A DNA stretch of 64,000 nt from positions 8,943,103 through 9,007,102 of the forward strand of contig CM046456.1 in assembly GCA_025506515.1 (NCBI GenBank). The letters run 5' to 3'. Below, piece by piece: positions 12,800-25,233 of the stretch; position 1 is the stretch's first letter, and each line of letters opens with the position of its first letter. The notes below the pieces were generated by a model. It was not told where the DNA came from and did no database searches. It saw nothing but the letters and a program-made list of their open reading frames with translations. The DNA is from Flaveria trinervia (lineage: Eukaryota > Streptophyta > Magnoliopsida > Asterales > Asteraceae). Both the position numbers and the translations under genes were made by a program.

Positions 12800-13899
12800 C
12801 TTTAATTACGAGAAGACTTCTTTGCTATCACGTGGCCATTTACCATGGAATGAATTCTCTGGTTATCATGCGGGCATTTGTTATGGGATGAAAACATTTT
12901 GTAGGATAAAAAAACTTCTATGTTTTTAAAATATTTCGAGTTCCGGTGTGTCACGCCTAGGCACTAGGCGGTGCAAGACAACTCGCTTTAACTAGGTTAG
13001 ACGCAACCTGTACAAAAAGCATGTGAGGCGCAGTTTTGAGGCGCGCTTCATGCACTAGGTTTTGGTAAATGATACTACAAACCTATGAAAATATATAAAA
13101 TGAATATATATGAATTTTGCCTCACGTGCGGAAAGCAATACCCTTTAGTGTTTTGCATGTCGTGCCTTGGCTTGTGACCCTATTAGTGTGTCTCGTGCTT
13201 TTTAAAACAAAAGTTCTAACACAAATAAAGAGTATATGGAGGTGTTAGCTCCCTTATGAAGATATAATTTTTAAAATTTATCATAGTTTTACAGTTTTCT
13301 GCCTGTAAAAAGATATAAACATTAGTGTAAATAAGTATAACAATTGGCGAAAATATAAGTATAAGCTTTACTTTCAAAGTTTTTAAGCGTATTTTTACAC
13401 ATACTTTACTCGATCACTTCCTCAAACAATGAGTTTTATCATATCTTTTAAGAGAGAACTTCGATAGTCATCCAATATATATATATCGACGCTAAAGGTC
13501 GGTTTTGAAGCAAGAGTATGAATGGAATACAAAATATATCTCGTGCCATCTTGTTGAAAAGAAACTTGCAAGACTTTTTAACCATCATGTCAACACATCA
13601 AATTCTTTATTCTTCAAACCTATATAATTAAGTTCATCCATAGTTCATCTTTTATGTATTTTCAACATGTTTAGATTGGGTGGAAGCAAAAAAATTATAT
13701 TTGTTATTGGATGTTGTGGTCGACGAGATGCTCGTGGTAGTCCTAGCCATCAGAATGTGTTATTGTTTTTTTTTTCTCGAAAAAAATGATTCTAACTTAA
13801 TAGTCACATCTTCAACCTAACTATCAATCTCATTTGTTTGATAAAGCCTCATAGAAGTCCAAGAAAATAACATCTTAAACCGTGTATCTAAATTGCTTC
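12800..13899. other. Intergenic region, no gene seen
   Basis: A GC-richer stretch at 12950-13200 contains repeated GCCTAGGC/GGCG/CGCGC words and may be another small, worn element, but I found no clear ends. The rest is AT-rich with a short TA run near 13470. Confidence 0.35.
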
Positions 13900-14640
13900 T
13901 CAAATTGTTCAAGCATTGACATACTCATGTTCTAAAACAAAATATCACCAATGTATAAACAGCAATTATAGTTTTTCACTTTAAAGTTTTGAATAAGAAA
14001 CAAACTTTGATGTTCGATATGATATGATGTACCTGTAAACAAATTTGTATCATATAAAAAAAACTTTACTAACTTGAAAACCTTTTCAAGTCCATTCAAC
14101 CTCTACTAGGATCATTTAAAGTTTGAATCTTTCGATGCATAAGCTTGAAAAACTTGTTTGTAGTGAATAGTTTATTCAAACCTACAACGTGTTGAATTCC
14201 ATCTAGCTTTTACATCGATGCATAAAAACCAACGAGTGTGGATGTCAAAAGTCATTGCTGCTTCATTAAATTTCAATAAACGACCCAAAGACTTCCTCAA
14301 GTACTTTACATCTTCTTAATTCTTAAAAGACATTGGTTTAGTAGTTATTTGACCATCCACTACTACCAAGTTTAAGAGAGACCACGTCAAACATGAAAAG
14401 CAACCACTTGAAATGTAGTTTTTCTTTTCTATACAAATTTTTCCTGAAAATACCTATCATTATTGAATGCATTGTTGACAATAGCGTATTTGTCTTGTCT
14501 TGGATATCCAACATACCATCCGATCTAACCACATACTATGAGGAGGTGCAAGCTGATTGAAACTAATTATGTATTTGTGCATTTTGCAATCAAAATCAAT
14601 AAAGTGAGTTATCAAATAGATGTATCAAATGATTTGATAT
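13900..14640 (-). pseudogene. Decayed hAT transposase of the BED-finger (RICESLEEPER/DAYSLEEPER) type
   Basis: Read on the minus strand and jumping between frames, the order of plant hAT transposase blocks is visible. First comes a CKMHKYIISFNQLAPPHS block. Next is a region corresponding to the usual DNASNND and FHVRC blocks. Then comes RWNSTRCRFE, the conserved RWNST motif, followed by YKQVFQAYASKDSNFK. Many stop codons occur in all frames. It is a second, older and unrelated hAT relic next to the complete-ended element upstream. Confidence 0.6.
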
Positions 14641-14662
14641 GTTGTTCAATAGTCACGTATAA

Positions 14663-15350
14663 GAGTCACTTGTAACTAAGATCATTCTTAATTTTTTAAA
14701 ATAATTTTCTATCTATACTTGTTCTAAGTCAACCACTTTAATACATCTGTTGTAATTGTTGACATGTTCAATTTTAAATGCAATCTCCTGTGCCTATTAA
14801 TCTACCCAGATGCAATCACCGCCACCAAGATAGATGGTTCCTTCGCCATCGCCGCCTTCCATGGTTGTGAATCACCTCTAATCTGGTATGATAGTTGTTT
14901 GGCTAGTTTCTTTTCACAACTAGAAGCCCTCGATCTTTGTTACTTGAGAATAGAGGTGAGAGATGAGGATTACTAATCTGTGGAGGAGGTCTGTCGTCAA
15001 ATATAACAATCACTTGTAACTAAAAATCTTTTTAATTTTTTGAATATTTTTTTACCCATACTTTATCTAAGTCAACCCCTTTTATACATCGGTTGTAATT
15101 GTTGATTGATATGCTCAATTTTGAATGCAATCTCATGTACCTATTGATCTACCCAGATGCGATCAACGCCACCAAGATAGATGGTTCCCTCGCCGTCGTT
15201 GCCTTCTATGGTTGTGAATAACCTCTGATCCGGTATGATAGTCATTGGCTAGTTGCTTTTCACAGGTAGAAACCCTCGATCTTTGTTGTTTGTGGATAGA
15301 GGTGACATATGAGGAGGACTACTAATTTCTGGAGGAGGTCCACCGTCAAC
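14663..15350. repeat. Tandem duplication, two copies of about 344 bp
   Basis: The copy starting at 14663 (CACTTGTAACTAAG...) is repeated from about 15007 (CACTTGTAACTAAA...). Matching landmarks include AAGTCAACC, TGAATGCAATCTC, CTACCCAGATGC, CACCAAGATAGATGGTTCC and TGGAGGAGGTC in the same order. The copies differ by scattered substitutions and small indels. No supported gene lies in either copy. Confidence 0.85.
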
Positions 15351-16627
15351 CAACGAGAGTAGCCAGAAACCACCAAGTGTGCATCGAGTCTTTGTTCCTC
15401 ACACACACATAAGTGTGTTCCTGAACAAGAAAAATGAGTTGCAGGGTTGGGAGGACTTGGGTTTTTAAAATAGGGTCTTTTAATCTTTTCTCCTTATTAA
15501 TTCCAATTTCACTAAGAAATGAACCAAGCAAACACCTTATAAATTTTTAAAGGAATCCTTTAAATTATAATTCAAATTCAATTTCCAATTCAAATTTAAA
15601 ATCAAACGAATTCTACGAACCAAACACCCTATTAGTATTTGTATTAGGATGATTTTGTTTGTATTAGCAAACTCTAAGTGTATGTTTATGTTTGATGAAA
15701 GCTCAAATGCAAACCTTGGATACAATAAACACACCACCTCATAGCATATAAGCTGTGTAAATGCTGCCATACCGGCCTCCTCCACCGCTGGCTCCACCTC
15801 ATCGTCTTCATGGTCATCATTGTAGTCGCCACCACCACCGATGTCCACCACCACCTCCCACCATCACCCTAGCCACCATAACAACTTGCAACAAGTAAAA
15901 CCATTTTAACACTTGTCTTTTTAAAACAACTCATTTCAACCTTTTTGTTGAACGACAAATGTTACTGTACTTGTAACTACATCACAACTAAATTACACCA
16001 ACCCGTTTTAGACAGGATCAAACACAACTAAATTACACCAACCCGTTTTAGACTGGATCAAACCCTTGACCTTAAAAGAGAACTATACAATTTAAGTCCG
16101 ATGGCTTTGCCATCAAATCCAAACCACCACCCCCCCCACCCCCCCCCCCCCCCCCCTAAAAAACCTAATTTCAACCTAAGTCCATTTTGTTCAGAAACTT
16201 GTCTTGAAGCTTTAGCATCCTATTAATCTATAGAGTCCATTGATATATAAAAAACATCTTATTTATTTAATTATTAATTATGTAAATATTGAAGATGAAA
16301 AACTAATAAATATAAACGTTAGGTAGACCAAAGAAAACATTTAATCCTAACCAGTAGGAAGTACATATGTAAGTCACATACGAGTTGTGGTCGATTACTA
16401 CATAGCTTTATATGTTCTTGCTCACTTAAAATAAGCTCAATTATTGTTTAACTAGCATGTACAGATGAGCACAAATTGTCTATCAGGTATCACTGCACCA
16501 CATAAGCAAACAATAAGTAAACGGTGATGCATGGAAACAACCGACCATACCTTTTGGTCGGTACCTCAAACTTGAGCAAACATTCAGAATTGAGATGTGA
16601 TCAAACAAAATTTCTTTAGGTGCTCTG
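15351..16627. other. Intergenic region downstream of LPAT1
   Basis: No gene is supported. A short direct duplication occurs at about 15980-16065 (ACTAAATTACACCAACCCG repeated), followed by a long C tract. The portion just above 16500 should contain the LPAT1 3' UTR. Confidence 0.35.
16130..16156. repeat. Poly-C tract
   Basis: Eight C, one A, then eighteen C. Such runs are prone to length errors and could form G-quadruplex structures on the other strand. Confidence 0.95.
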
Positions 16628-19600
16628 TTAACCTTGGCGAACAAGCTCGTTGGAAATCACATTGAAGGCCTCATTGCATAATGTGTCAGGATTATCTCCT
16701 TGTAACGGCTGGTGGATTATAATTTTCACCGAACCAGGGTTTAGTATACCCTCCATTCCAGCTGGCATTATCTTGCCTGTTCCAACAAGAGTTATGGGAA
16801 CCACAGGGGCACCTGTTTTGGCAGCAATGCTGAACGCGCCTTTCTACAGAAAAAAAAACAAATCTTACTCTTAGAACAGTGTCGGTTGTGGGAGCAGCCT
16901 CTTTATCCCCTGAGATGGAGGTAATGTTTTCCCTCATCACCCTCTCGAGATCCTCTACTGATGAGTGAGTTTTTGTTGGGTATGTTTGATTGTTTGTTTA
17001 CTTTTAAAACGATGTCAGCGTTAAGTTTGCAACAAAATACATTAATTTAGTAATTACTAGGTGTGAATTCCAAATTAAGAAATGTGGCTCCTAAAAGGCG
17101 TTAAAGTATGTCTCACCTTGAAAGTCCCCATGCGCCCGTCCTTACTCCGAGTACCCTCTGGAAAGAAGAAAACAGATCCACCGTTCTTGACAATGTCCAT
17201 GCATCTTTTTAGAGTTTGCTATTTTTCATAAAATAGTCAATTTGGGTCAGGCGGTAAAAGAGAAACCGAAAACAATGCTTTTTAAACTGCAAGAGTGGAT
17301 AGAATAGGTACCAATTGGCTCCGGCTGTCCATTCGCTTAAGAGGAATAACACCCATTAAGAACATGGCCCACCCAACAACAGGGAATAGGAAAATTGCCG
17401 TCTTGCTGATGAACTTAAGGTTTCTGCCAAGTGTCAGAAGTGCATATATGTCTAAAAAGCTCTGGTGATTGGAAACATACACGGCTGGGCTATTCTTTGG
17501 AGGTAGATTTTCTAAACCTTCTATCTTTATTTTAAAAAATGGAAAAACAGTCATCGACGCCCAAATTTTAGCTATCAAATGATGAAAATTCCTTTGGTAC
17601 CGATCTCTTAGGAGCACAAACGGATGTCCCAACACCATGAAAACAAATAAAATTATTGCAGCAGCGGATGTAACGGCATAAAAGCAAACTCCTCTGACTT
17701 TTGAAGTCAACTGAAATTCTGCATGCAAAGAAAAACTATGGTCATAAAATAAATGTTGGTCGTGATAAAATTTTTGCATGAAATATCAATATGGAAGCTG
17801 GAATGAGAAGAACCTGCATGTTGATAGGCAGCTGCAGGGGATCCAGCCCCAGCAATTTCTGATCTAACTATGACAGGTCTTAAAACTTTACACAGCTTAT
17901 GCAACTTATAATGGTCAGGTATGCAAGTATACATTCCATCCAGATGAGATATCCGCAGAGGTGGACAGGGCCTTTTTCTTTTATCAAACACAAGGCATTG
18001 TGGTACACCATCTGCATAAAAAATTTTGTAGTTTGAAGAGCATTTATAGAACCTGAATTGCTGTGGCAGAAGAAACAAAGTAATTAATGAATGCAATTTG
18101 AAGAACATTGTGCAAAATGAAAAATACCAAGACCTATGTTTTTGGAAATTACTAGGGGACCTTTTAGTAGCTTCAATCTAGTAGTTAGAATCTGATGTTG
18201 TCCACTGCAAAAGATTTTATTATCCCTAAAAAGGCTGTAAGATTTTAGGGAAGTAGAAATTATACATGCACATTCCCATTAATAAAATTAGTTCCCCGTA
18301 AGGATCACTATATGATCATATCAAACATGACAATAATCTTATATTATCCTTTAGAGTATAAGTAATAGTAAAATATGATTATATGGCTGAAAAGAATCAT
18401 ACTATCGCTACAAGATGGATGATGTTCACTTACAACACTTGCCCAGTAAGTCTTTATATGGATAGCAGTTTAATACCTTAAGACCATATAGCAATTGAAA
18501 CAATGTCAGTATTATACATAAGATGGCAAATTTAATGATAATGTAATTAGGTAAAAAAAAATACAAGCTTGTAGGTATACAAATGTCAAGTAATTGACTC
18601 ATGAATCAACACAATGCTAAACATTCTTTAAAAAAGCGCCTAAACACAAGATATTGAGTTCTGGGTATAATAATCTGTGCAAATGTACTCCAAGAGACCA
18701 AGAGTCCAAGAATCTTTTTTATAGTAAAAATGCCACTTCAGAATAAGAGTACCTCTAGAAAAACAGTAAACTTATATCATAAATGCCCAATTTTACTCCT
18801 GAAACATCATCTACCACAAATAATGACTAAAAACAGTTGACTCAACAAAGTTACCTTTGCTTTGATGTCTTTATTCACACATGACCAAAATTTTTATAGT
18901 TGTGCATAGAGGACAATGTGCAAGTAGCATACTTGGCTCCCTAAGAAATTATTATCTAGTAAATGTAGTTGCGCAATATAAATTGTAGTACTGCAAATTA
19001 GAAACTTGCCCACCGATGTATTTAGAACTTCAAAAGTAATTTAATTTAATTGACAAATGCAGCAATCAACTAACGAAAAGACAATCAGTGCCCACTTTAA
19101 ATAAAAACCTCTCTTTGTATGATTGGCTTTTTTGCAATACGTATCTTGTTAACAAACCCTAGGTATGATCTTAAATTCTACTAATATCATCTTTCTACAC
19201 ACTTACCTTAATACACTATTTATCAACCAACTATCCTATTTACAGAATGCAAATTCTGGCAGTAAACTTTTTTTGCTGGAGCCAAATTAAGATCAGGTAT
19301 AAGAATTGTCATGGTAGAAGGCAAAATAAGCTACAAGGATACTCAACAGAGTATAAATAATGTATATTAAGTTTTTGACAAGATCAAGCTACACCGAATA
19401 AGACATTCCTATATGTATTGTCACCAAGGTTATCATGAGATTTATCCTGATGACAGCTGCTGCTAGCATAAATGTAGATACTTAAAACTTCTGCAGAACA
19501 AGTTCTTCAAGAATTGTAAAACAAAGAACAGACTAACAGAGAATGATTTTATACCAGTTGAGTAGATGAAGAGTACGCCATTGGGTCCTTCCTACCTAGC

Positions 19601-20782
19601 CATATAAAACAAACAGACTTTATTGGTATGAAGCAAAAAAACCATACAAGTCATATAATTACTAGAACAAAGATTAGCCAAAGTTTATGATGCCATTACC
19701 ATCCGTCAAACATTTACAACGGAGCTCAAGCTTTGCAATATCATACATTTACACACCCAGATATCAATAGCCAACAAGCACAAATACATGCTTATAAACA
19801 GACGTTAAAATTTCTTTAGCAAGAGACCTAATTGATTAAATGTTAATCCACTTCAAGATATAATGAAGTACAAAATAATAATAACTTTCTAAGCTTTGCT
19901 TATTATATTTTTCGCAAAATTTGCAGAATAATATTTAACATATTGAGTCCAATTATTCTATAAGTTGACTAAATATAGTACAAGGCCTACGTTTGTTCCA
20001 TAATTTGCGGTACGATAATAAACGTGAAATATGTGACTTTAAATATTATAATTTCACACAGTCTAGGTAACAGAAACTCATCCCTTCACTTGGTAATCAC
20101 AGATGTGTTCAAAATATTCAGCAAAAGCATAAATTTAAGATGATGTGTAGCAACCAAGGAATTGACGGTGAAATCAAGACGTTCAGAACTCCCAATCCAC
20201 CAGAGAAAGAAGAAAAACTAACTTATCAGATTTTGAAATTCATACGCCTTAAAAAATCCAAAATCCACATGGCTACAGTCCATTCAGTTATAAACGATTT
20301 GATTAATGAAGTTTCGATTCAAACTCTCTCACAGCAGCTCAAAACTAATACAGTAATACAGAACCACGACTCAATTAACTAACATATGATTGGAATTGAA
20401 GTCTAGGATTCAACATTAAAGGTGAAAACTAACATGATGAAATAGAGATCATCAGTCATCAGTCATCAATCATCAATCATCAATAACCGTAATCATACAT
20501 GATTTAGTGATTTGTTGATTCCTCTACACGCAATCGATACCTAGGGTTTAAAGTTTCGCTTTCAACGTTTAATCGAAGGACGCAGATGAAAATAATACTT
20601 ACTAGTTTAGCCTCCGGTGGAGGGTGATGAAGGTTGACCGTCGTCGTCGTCGGAGGTGGTGGTGGTGGTGGTGGCGATTGCGTTGACGGTTGGTGTAGCA
20701 AAAAGGGGTGTGAGTTGTGACGCGACGTCAGGTGTGGATCCGTTTGGCCGTATATATGAGCCGGTGAGCATTTCAATGTCAT
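16628..20782 (-). CDS. LPAT1: Plastid 1-acyl-sn-glycerol-3-phosphate acyltransferase (LPAT1/ATS2), 5 exons
   Basis: Transfers an acyl group to lysophosphatidic acid to make phosphatidic acid in the plastid (prokaryotic) glycerolipid pathway. Exons: 20782-20603, 18060-17814, 17718-17312, 17218-17117 and 16843-16628 (stop TAA). All are in phase, giving 383 aa. In that model the PlsC motifs are NHQSFLD at 226-232 and PEGTRSKDG at 298-306. A hydrophobic stretch (AAAIILFVFMVLGHPFVLL) precedes the domain as a membrane anchor. The core closely matches Arabidopsis ATS2 (At4g30580) as I remember it. The N-terminus is uncertain. The first exon gives an odd His/Pro-rich sequence with an eight-proline run. 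Alternatively, translation could begin at ATG 18108, with the exon extended to 18108, giving 339 aa, nearer the 356 aa of ATS2. The acceptor at 18061, with a good pyrimidine tract, favours splicing. Confidence 0.9.
18061..20602 (-). other. Long first intron of LPAT1
   Basis: About 2.5 kb, AT-rich, bounded by a GTAAGT donor (20602 side) and a CCACAG acceptor (18061 side) on the minus strand. No gene, RNA or mobile element was recognised inside. If the downstream start at 18108 is used, this would be 5' UTR intron or promoter. Confidence 0.5.
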
Positions 20783-22391
20783 CGGATATGTTCTGCGTAT
20801 TATAACAATTTTTTAGACTAGATTATAGAAATTTCATTCTCCGTATGTATTTGTTTATGGTCGTAAACAGTTTATTATATATCATTGTTACAAATGTACG
20901 GGTGTTTACTTAAATTATTTTAAAAGATGTGTTTAGCCATCTTGTTTGCGTTTATGGTCGTGAACAGTTTATTATATATCACCGTTACAAATGAACGTGT
21001 GTTTACTTCAAAAGATGTGTTTAACCATTCTGTTTGCTTTTTCACGGTATAATTATATTTTTACCATCTATGTTTAGTTAATTTATTTCTCAAATAAATG
21101 AGGATTATTTCAAATGTTAAAAGCCGTAACAAGTTTTCTAATAAAGAATATTAACATGAAAGTGTGCTTTTTCTTTTCTTTTAAAAGATCTTCTTTTATG
21201 ATTTGTGTAAAAATGTAAAACATAAATGTGATGATGATATAACTTAGTCAAAAGTGAGAGAGGTTAATTTTAAATCTTGTTTTGTTGTACATAAACAATT
21301 ACACATACCACGCGTTTTTTTAAAACCAACGATTGTTCTAGTATGTTCTTTGTGAGTTTTACTAAGAAGTGAGAGAGGAGTGTTTTGATTTTTTGAATAG
21401 AATGAATGGCTAGACATTATCAGGTTCATCTTCGAATTACCACAAAACTAAGTTCTTTTATCCTGAAATTGCTTCACTTTTGTGGTTTTAGAAGCTGGGG
21501 GCGGACACCTTTTGGAACTTTCAGAAACAATGAGGTTGTAATTCAATTCATCTACATGTCATTTATAGAAAAGCAGTGCAAGTTACCAGATCTAGGAATC
21601 TAACGATAAGTGGTCTCTTAGAGGCGCCAAACTCATAATACTCAAAACAGCAACAAGTTTCAGCAGTCCAGGCTACCATTTCAATACTTTGATGCATATG
21701 ATGAGCAAGAAACGCCATGACGTTCAATAGCAAAGTCATTGGCTCAATCAACCTTGTGAAAGAGGTCAAGACTCTTAGTTCTTTATGGATCCAGAATACA
21801 ACAAAAATTATAGATTGGAATATATGGTTTGGGTTTAATTTTATTTATAAGCCTTTTTGGGTGCTACTTTTTTGCGAGCCCTCGACGTTCTAAAAGTAGA
21901 TAGTTTTTCGAGATTCGAGCAACTGCCAGGATCTACACACATAAATCTTTATAATCTCTTTTGTTGATTGAGAAAATTTGTCTTTATATTGTTGTTATTT
22001 TACTTAGAAGTAGATATATATTTGAAGAGATAAATTAAGTGATATTTCTACATGGCATAATAATGCTCTTTAGCTATGCATCAACTTCTAGATGTCAAAC
22101 AAACTGACTTCAACTTTAACATCAGTGTAGCATTTGGCCTTGTTATCTTGACCCAAGCCCCACCCCTCTATCAATGTATTGCCAATCTGCACAAATCATT
22201 CCACCATATCTTCAATTCCATTCAAAACTTTGGAAAAAAACCTCAATAAAAAATATTCAAATCCAAGCAATGTTACAGCTACAGTGATCTATGATTGTAT
22301 GCATTTTTGGTGGAAATTGGATTCAAAATAAGCCTGTAACTATAAGTCTACTCACCAGCAAGTACGGCTACAAGATGGGACTTTAAGTGCG
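20783..22391. other. Intergenic region between LPAT1 and the CCA-adding enzyme
   Basis: No gene was recognised. It includes the LPAT1 promoter side and the 3' flank of the CCA-adding enzyme. Short reading frames at 21406-21769 show no domain. Confidence 0.4.
20854..21032. repeat. Tandem duplication of about 97 bp
   Basis: TTTATGGTCGTAAACAGTTT at 20854 recurs as TTTATGGTCGTGAACAGTTT at 20951. The following CGTTACAAATG.ACG, GTGTTTACTT and AAAGATGTGTTTA blocks follow in the same order. It lies just upstream of the LPAT1 first exon. Confidence 0.8.
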
Positions 22392-24134
22392 TTATGTTCT
22401 AGCTCGCTTCAACTGTGCTTGCCTTGTCATCCAATCAATGCATTCCTCGACTGTTCCAGAAGGATAAGCAAGCTGCCATTGTAACAGTTTCCGTTGCCAT
22501 TCGCTAACGACTGGACCTCCTTTTTCAAGCTCCAAAAGCCTTATTATATCCTTACCATTAATCAAAGGTTTAATTTCCCACACTTTATCCAAACCTAATT
22601 TCAAAATTTCTTGCTCAACCTCCCTAAACACTTGTCTTCTTTCCTCTAAATCACCCTCAATAACCTCAACAGAAGAATCATTCTTGTACAAAAGAGTGGA
22701 AAGCATCAACGCTGCCCTCCAGAAATCTTTGATTTCTCTAAGGAGCAAACCCAACAAGATTCTTAATTTCAATGACGCGTGAACATCTATAACCTCTGTT
22801 TCCCAATTGATTTCACCAGTTTGCATATCTTCACCGGACAACACGAACGGAATCAAAGACAAAAACTTCTCAGCCGCGGAATGCAGCTTCATGACATCAT
22901 CAGCATCACTAGCTTTCAACTTGAGGGAATTTCTAAAGATGTAGTTCACTACTGGTATCGTTTTCTTTTTGTTATCTATGTAGATGGTCTTCCTAAGTGG
23001 AAGAAGCAACGATGCATACAAATACAGCCTCCTATGATCATCAGTGAAGCTACATCCCACTCCATGCATGTGTCTCCATGCCAAATCCATATATTTAACA
23101 CAATCCCTATCATGTTCCATTGAGATAGACGGCTCACAATTTTTGGGTGGTGTGAAGACAACCCAAAGTAATCCTAACTCAGATATGTAAGTCATTGCTT
23201 TAGCCGGTTGGTTCCCACTAACCATAAGATCAATCTCGTGACCAATGCGTTCCCTGCTAATTTTATCAGAAATGGCAGATTTCACATCATTGTCCGCAGC
23301 TGCAACCTTTAATTCTTCCACCATTTCAAACTCGAACCTAGCACTAAAACGAATTGCTCTAAGAACTCTCAAGGGGTCATCCAAAAACGTCTCTTTAGGG
23401 GGTAAAGGCGTCACAATTTTTCCAGATTTCAAATCATCTAACCCTCTCCCTGTGAGATCTTCAACTGAGCATGTATTGATGTTATAGAACAAGCTGTTTA
23501 TGGTCAAATCTCTTCGATAAGCATCCTGTTCTGCAGTACCAAATTGCATTGTCGGAATCCTACTGTTTTCACAGTAATCTTCAGATCTCAAGTTCACAAA
23601 ATCAATCCAAACATCAAACAAACGCATCCTTGCCGTTTCCAAATGCTTAGATTGGTCCGGATTGCTTTGGATAACACCAATTCCTTGTGTTTCTTCGCCT
23701 GTAGCTACCAAATACTCATTCACCTTTTCACAAAACTCTCTTCCCAACATATTATCAAGAGCGATATCAATATCATAGCACTCCTTCCCTAGCAGCTTGT
23801 CACGGACCCACCCACCAGCAACACGAAGCTTGGTTTCAAGATTGAAATGATGAAGAACTTGGCGCAGCCGATCAAATATCTGCTTCTCTTTATCAGTCAG
23901 ATCAATGTTTTCCTTCACCATAACGGGTAGACTTGACGACAAAGTCCCATTGGTCTTAGACATTGCTCTGCAACACCGATACAAAACCTGAGTTCTAGGA
24001 AAAACAAATGTCGGGTTCTTTAATTTGATGATGGTTTTAAGCACAGGAACAAAGGGCCTCCCTGTCAAAGTTGTTGTCAAAGAAGATCCATAAAACCATC
24101 CTAGTTGTGTTATTTTCTCACTAATCTTAGCCAT
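22392..24134 (-). CDS. tRNA nucleotidyltransferase (CCA-adding enzyme), class II
   Basis: Adds and repairs the 3'-terminal CCA of tRNAs in cytosol and organelles. One uninterrupted exon encodes 580 aa from ATG 24134 to TAA 22394-22392. The open frame extends upstream to a TTG at 24188, but an acceptor-like TTTGCAG lies between, so I start at the first ATG. Motifs: RVAGGWVRDKLLG (about 104-116), the flexible-loop and nucleotide-binding region; DID (121-123), the metal-binding acidic pair; RRDLTINSL (207-215); and DPLRVLRAIRFSARF (253-267), the ATP/CTP-selecting head-neck region. Further in-frame ATGs, for example at residue 58, lie between a basic Ser/Thr-rich N-terminus and the catalytic core. 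This is the arrangement known for dual-targeted plant and yeast CCA enzymes. It resembles Arabidopsis At1g22660. No defects seen. Confidence 0.95.
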   Translation of the reverse strand: MAKISEKITQLGWFYGSSLTTTLTGRPFVPVLKTIIKLKNPTFVFPRTQVLYRCCRAMSKTNGTLSSSLPVMVKENIDLTDKEKQIFDRLRQVLHHFNLETKLRVAGGWVRDKLLGKECYDIDIALDNMLGREFCEKVNEYLVATGEETQGIGVIQSNPDQSKHLETARMRLFDVWIDFVNLRSEDYCENSRIPTMQFGTAEQDAYRRDLTINSLFYNINTCSVEDLTGRGLDDLKSGKIVTPLPPKETFLDDPLRVLRAIRFSARFEFEMVEELKVAAADNDVKSAISDKISRERIGHEIDLMVSGNQPAKAMTYISELGLLWVVFTPPKNCEPSISMEHDRDCVKYMDLAWRHMHGVGCSFTDDHRRLYLYASLLLPLRKTIYIDNKKKTIPVVNYIFRNSLKLKASDADDVMKLHSAAEKFLSLIPFVLSGEDMQTGEINWETEVIDVHASLKLRILLGLLLREIKDFWRAALMLSTLLYKNDSSVEVIEGDLEERRQVFREVEQEILKLGLDKVWEIKPLINGKDIIRLLELEKGGPVVSEWQRKLLQWQLAYPSGTVEECIDWMTRQAQLKRART

Positions 24135-24860
24135 ACCCACAGAAAATTTGGCTGCAAATATTTTTAGAAAACTATCACTATGAAGCAAATATTTGTTTCA
24201 CCAATTTACTATGGAGAACATATGTTTTTCATTCACATTACTACAAAAATTACTAATAAAAACGTTACAACTTCATGTTCAAACAAAAATATTAGTCAAA
24301 AATCAGAACTTATAGGACTAGTTTATACTAGAAAAAAAATATAAAGATACAATTGAAATACCATGAATCCAACATGATGACTGAAATGAACTACAGTCTT
24401 TTTTATGTTAAATCAACAAAAAGAATAAAGAAATGAAACGATGAACAGTTAAATTACTCGAACATAGAGGCCAAATACAGATGCTCATGTTTGCCTTCTG
24501 GATTAGGGTTTATACATGATTCTCGTTGCTCATGTTGGGGTTTAACGAAATGAAACAATTTGCTATGATGATGAGTATATAGAAATTAATTGCAATCAGT
24601 ACTAATATAGCAACAAGATTTGTCGTCAAATCAAAAGCAAATTCGACAAGAACATTTATACAGAACGAAGCCCTAATTGTGCGAAAATTGAGTGATGTAA
24701 AGCGACTAGATAATTGAATCGAATACCTATGAGTATTAGATATGAAAAAGATACGAGTATGGAGAAAGTGAGTTACTTACAATCACCAAAGGGAAGCTTG
24801 AGAGATTCAGAAGGTAGACGAAGACGGTTATTAGCCGGAGAGGCTATTCACCTTTTAGGT
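24135..24860 (-). other. 5' UTR with intron and promoter side of the CCA-adding enzyme
   Basis: The minus strand has a GTAAGT donor at about 24780 following a purine-rich leader. An acceptor TTTGCAG at about 24152-24158 sits just ahead of the ATG. An intron of about 620 bp in the 5' UTR is therefore likely. No gene lies inside. Confidence 0.55.
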
Positions 24861-25233
24861 TAAATTATCTGAAAATAAAAATGTGTGTTTACTGTTTATA
24901 GTAGCTGATGAGTCCAACAAATTAGTCATTGTATTTTCTAATCTTTTATAAGAAAATTAAGGGCTGTTTGATAATTTTTTATTGGTTTTGTTAAAAGCTG
25001 AATCGGTAAGATATTAAGGTATTTGTTTTATAAAAATATATTCTTTAAATAGTCTCATTTAAATCTAAATAGTTTAGTTTATTTATCATGTTGAATGTAA
25101 AATAGGCATTTTACCTTCATTCATAAAGAAAGACAATTGGCCTTTCCCTCCCTTCCTCCCATCGTCTCCACGGTCTGCCTCCTTCATCATCGCCTGTCGC
25201 TGCCACCCCCTCACGACCGAAACCCCTTCCAAG
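24861..25233. other. Intergenic region replacing the start of the gypsy 5' LTR
   Basis: AT-rich to about 25110, then a C/T-rich stretch to 25233. None of it resembles the first 170 bp of the 3' LTR at 29817. The boundary with the LTR remnant is abrupt at about 25233/25234. Confidence 0.5.

Noticed and set aside
15537..15854. 105-codon minus-strand frame with an acidic, Gly/Asp-rich start
   Set aside because: Low-complexity beginning and AT-rich remainder, no recognised domain, no plausible promoter or homologue.
22779..23792. Plus-strand frames within the CCA-adding enzyme
   Set aside because: Shadows of the well-supported minus-strand gene; no motifs of their own.
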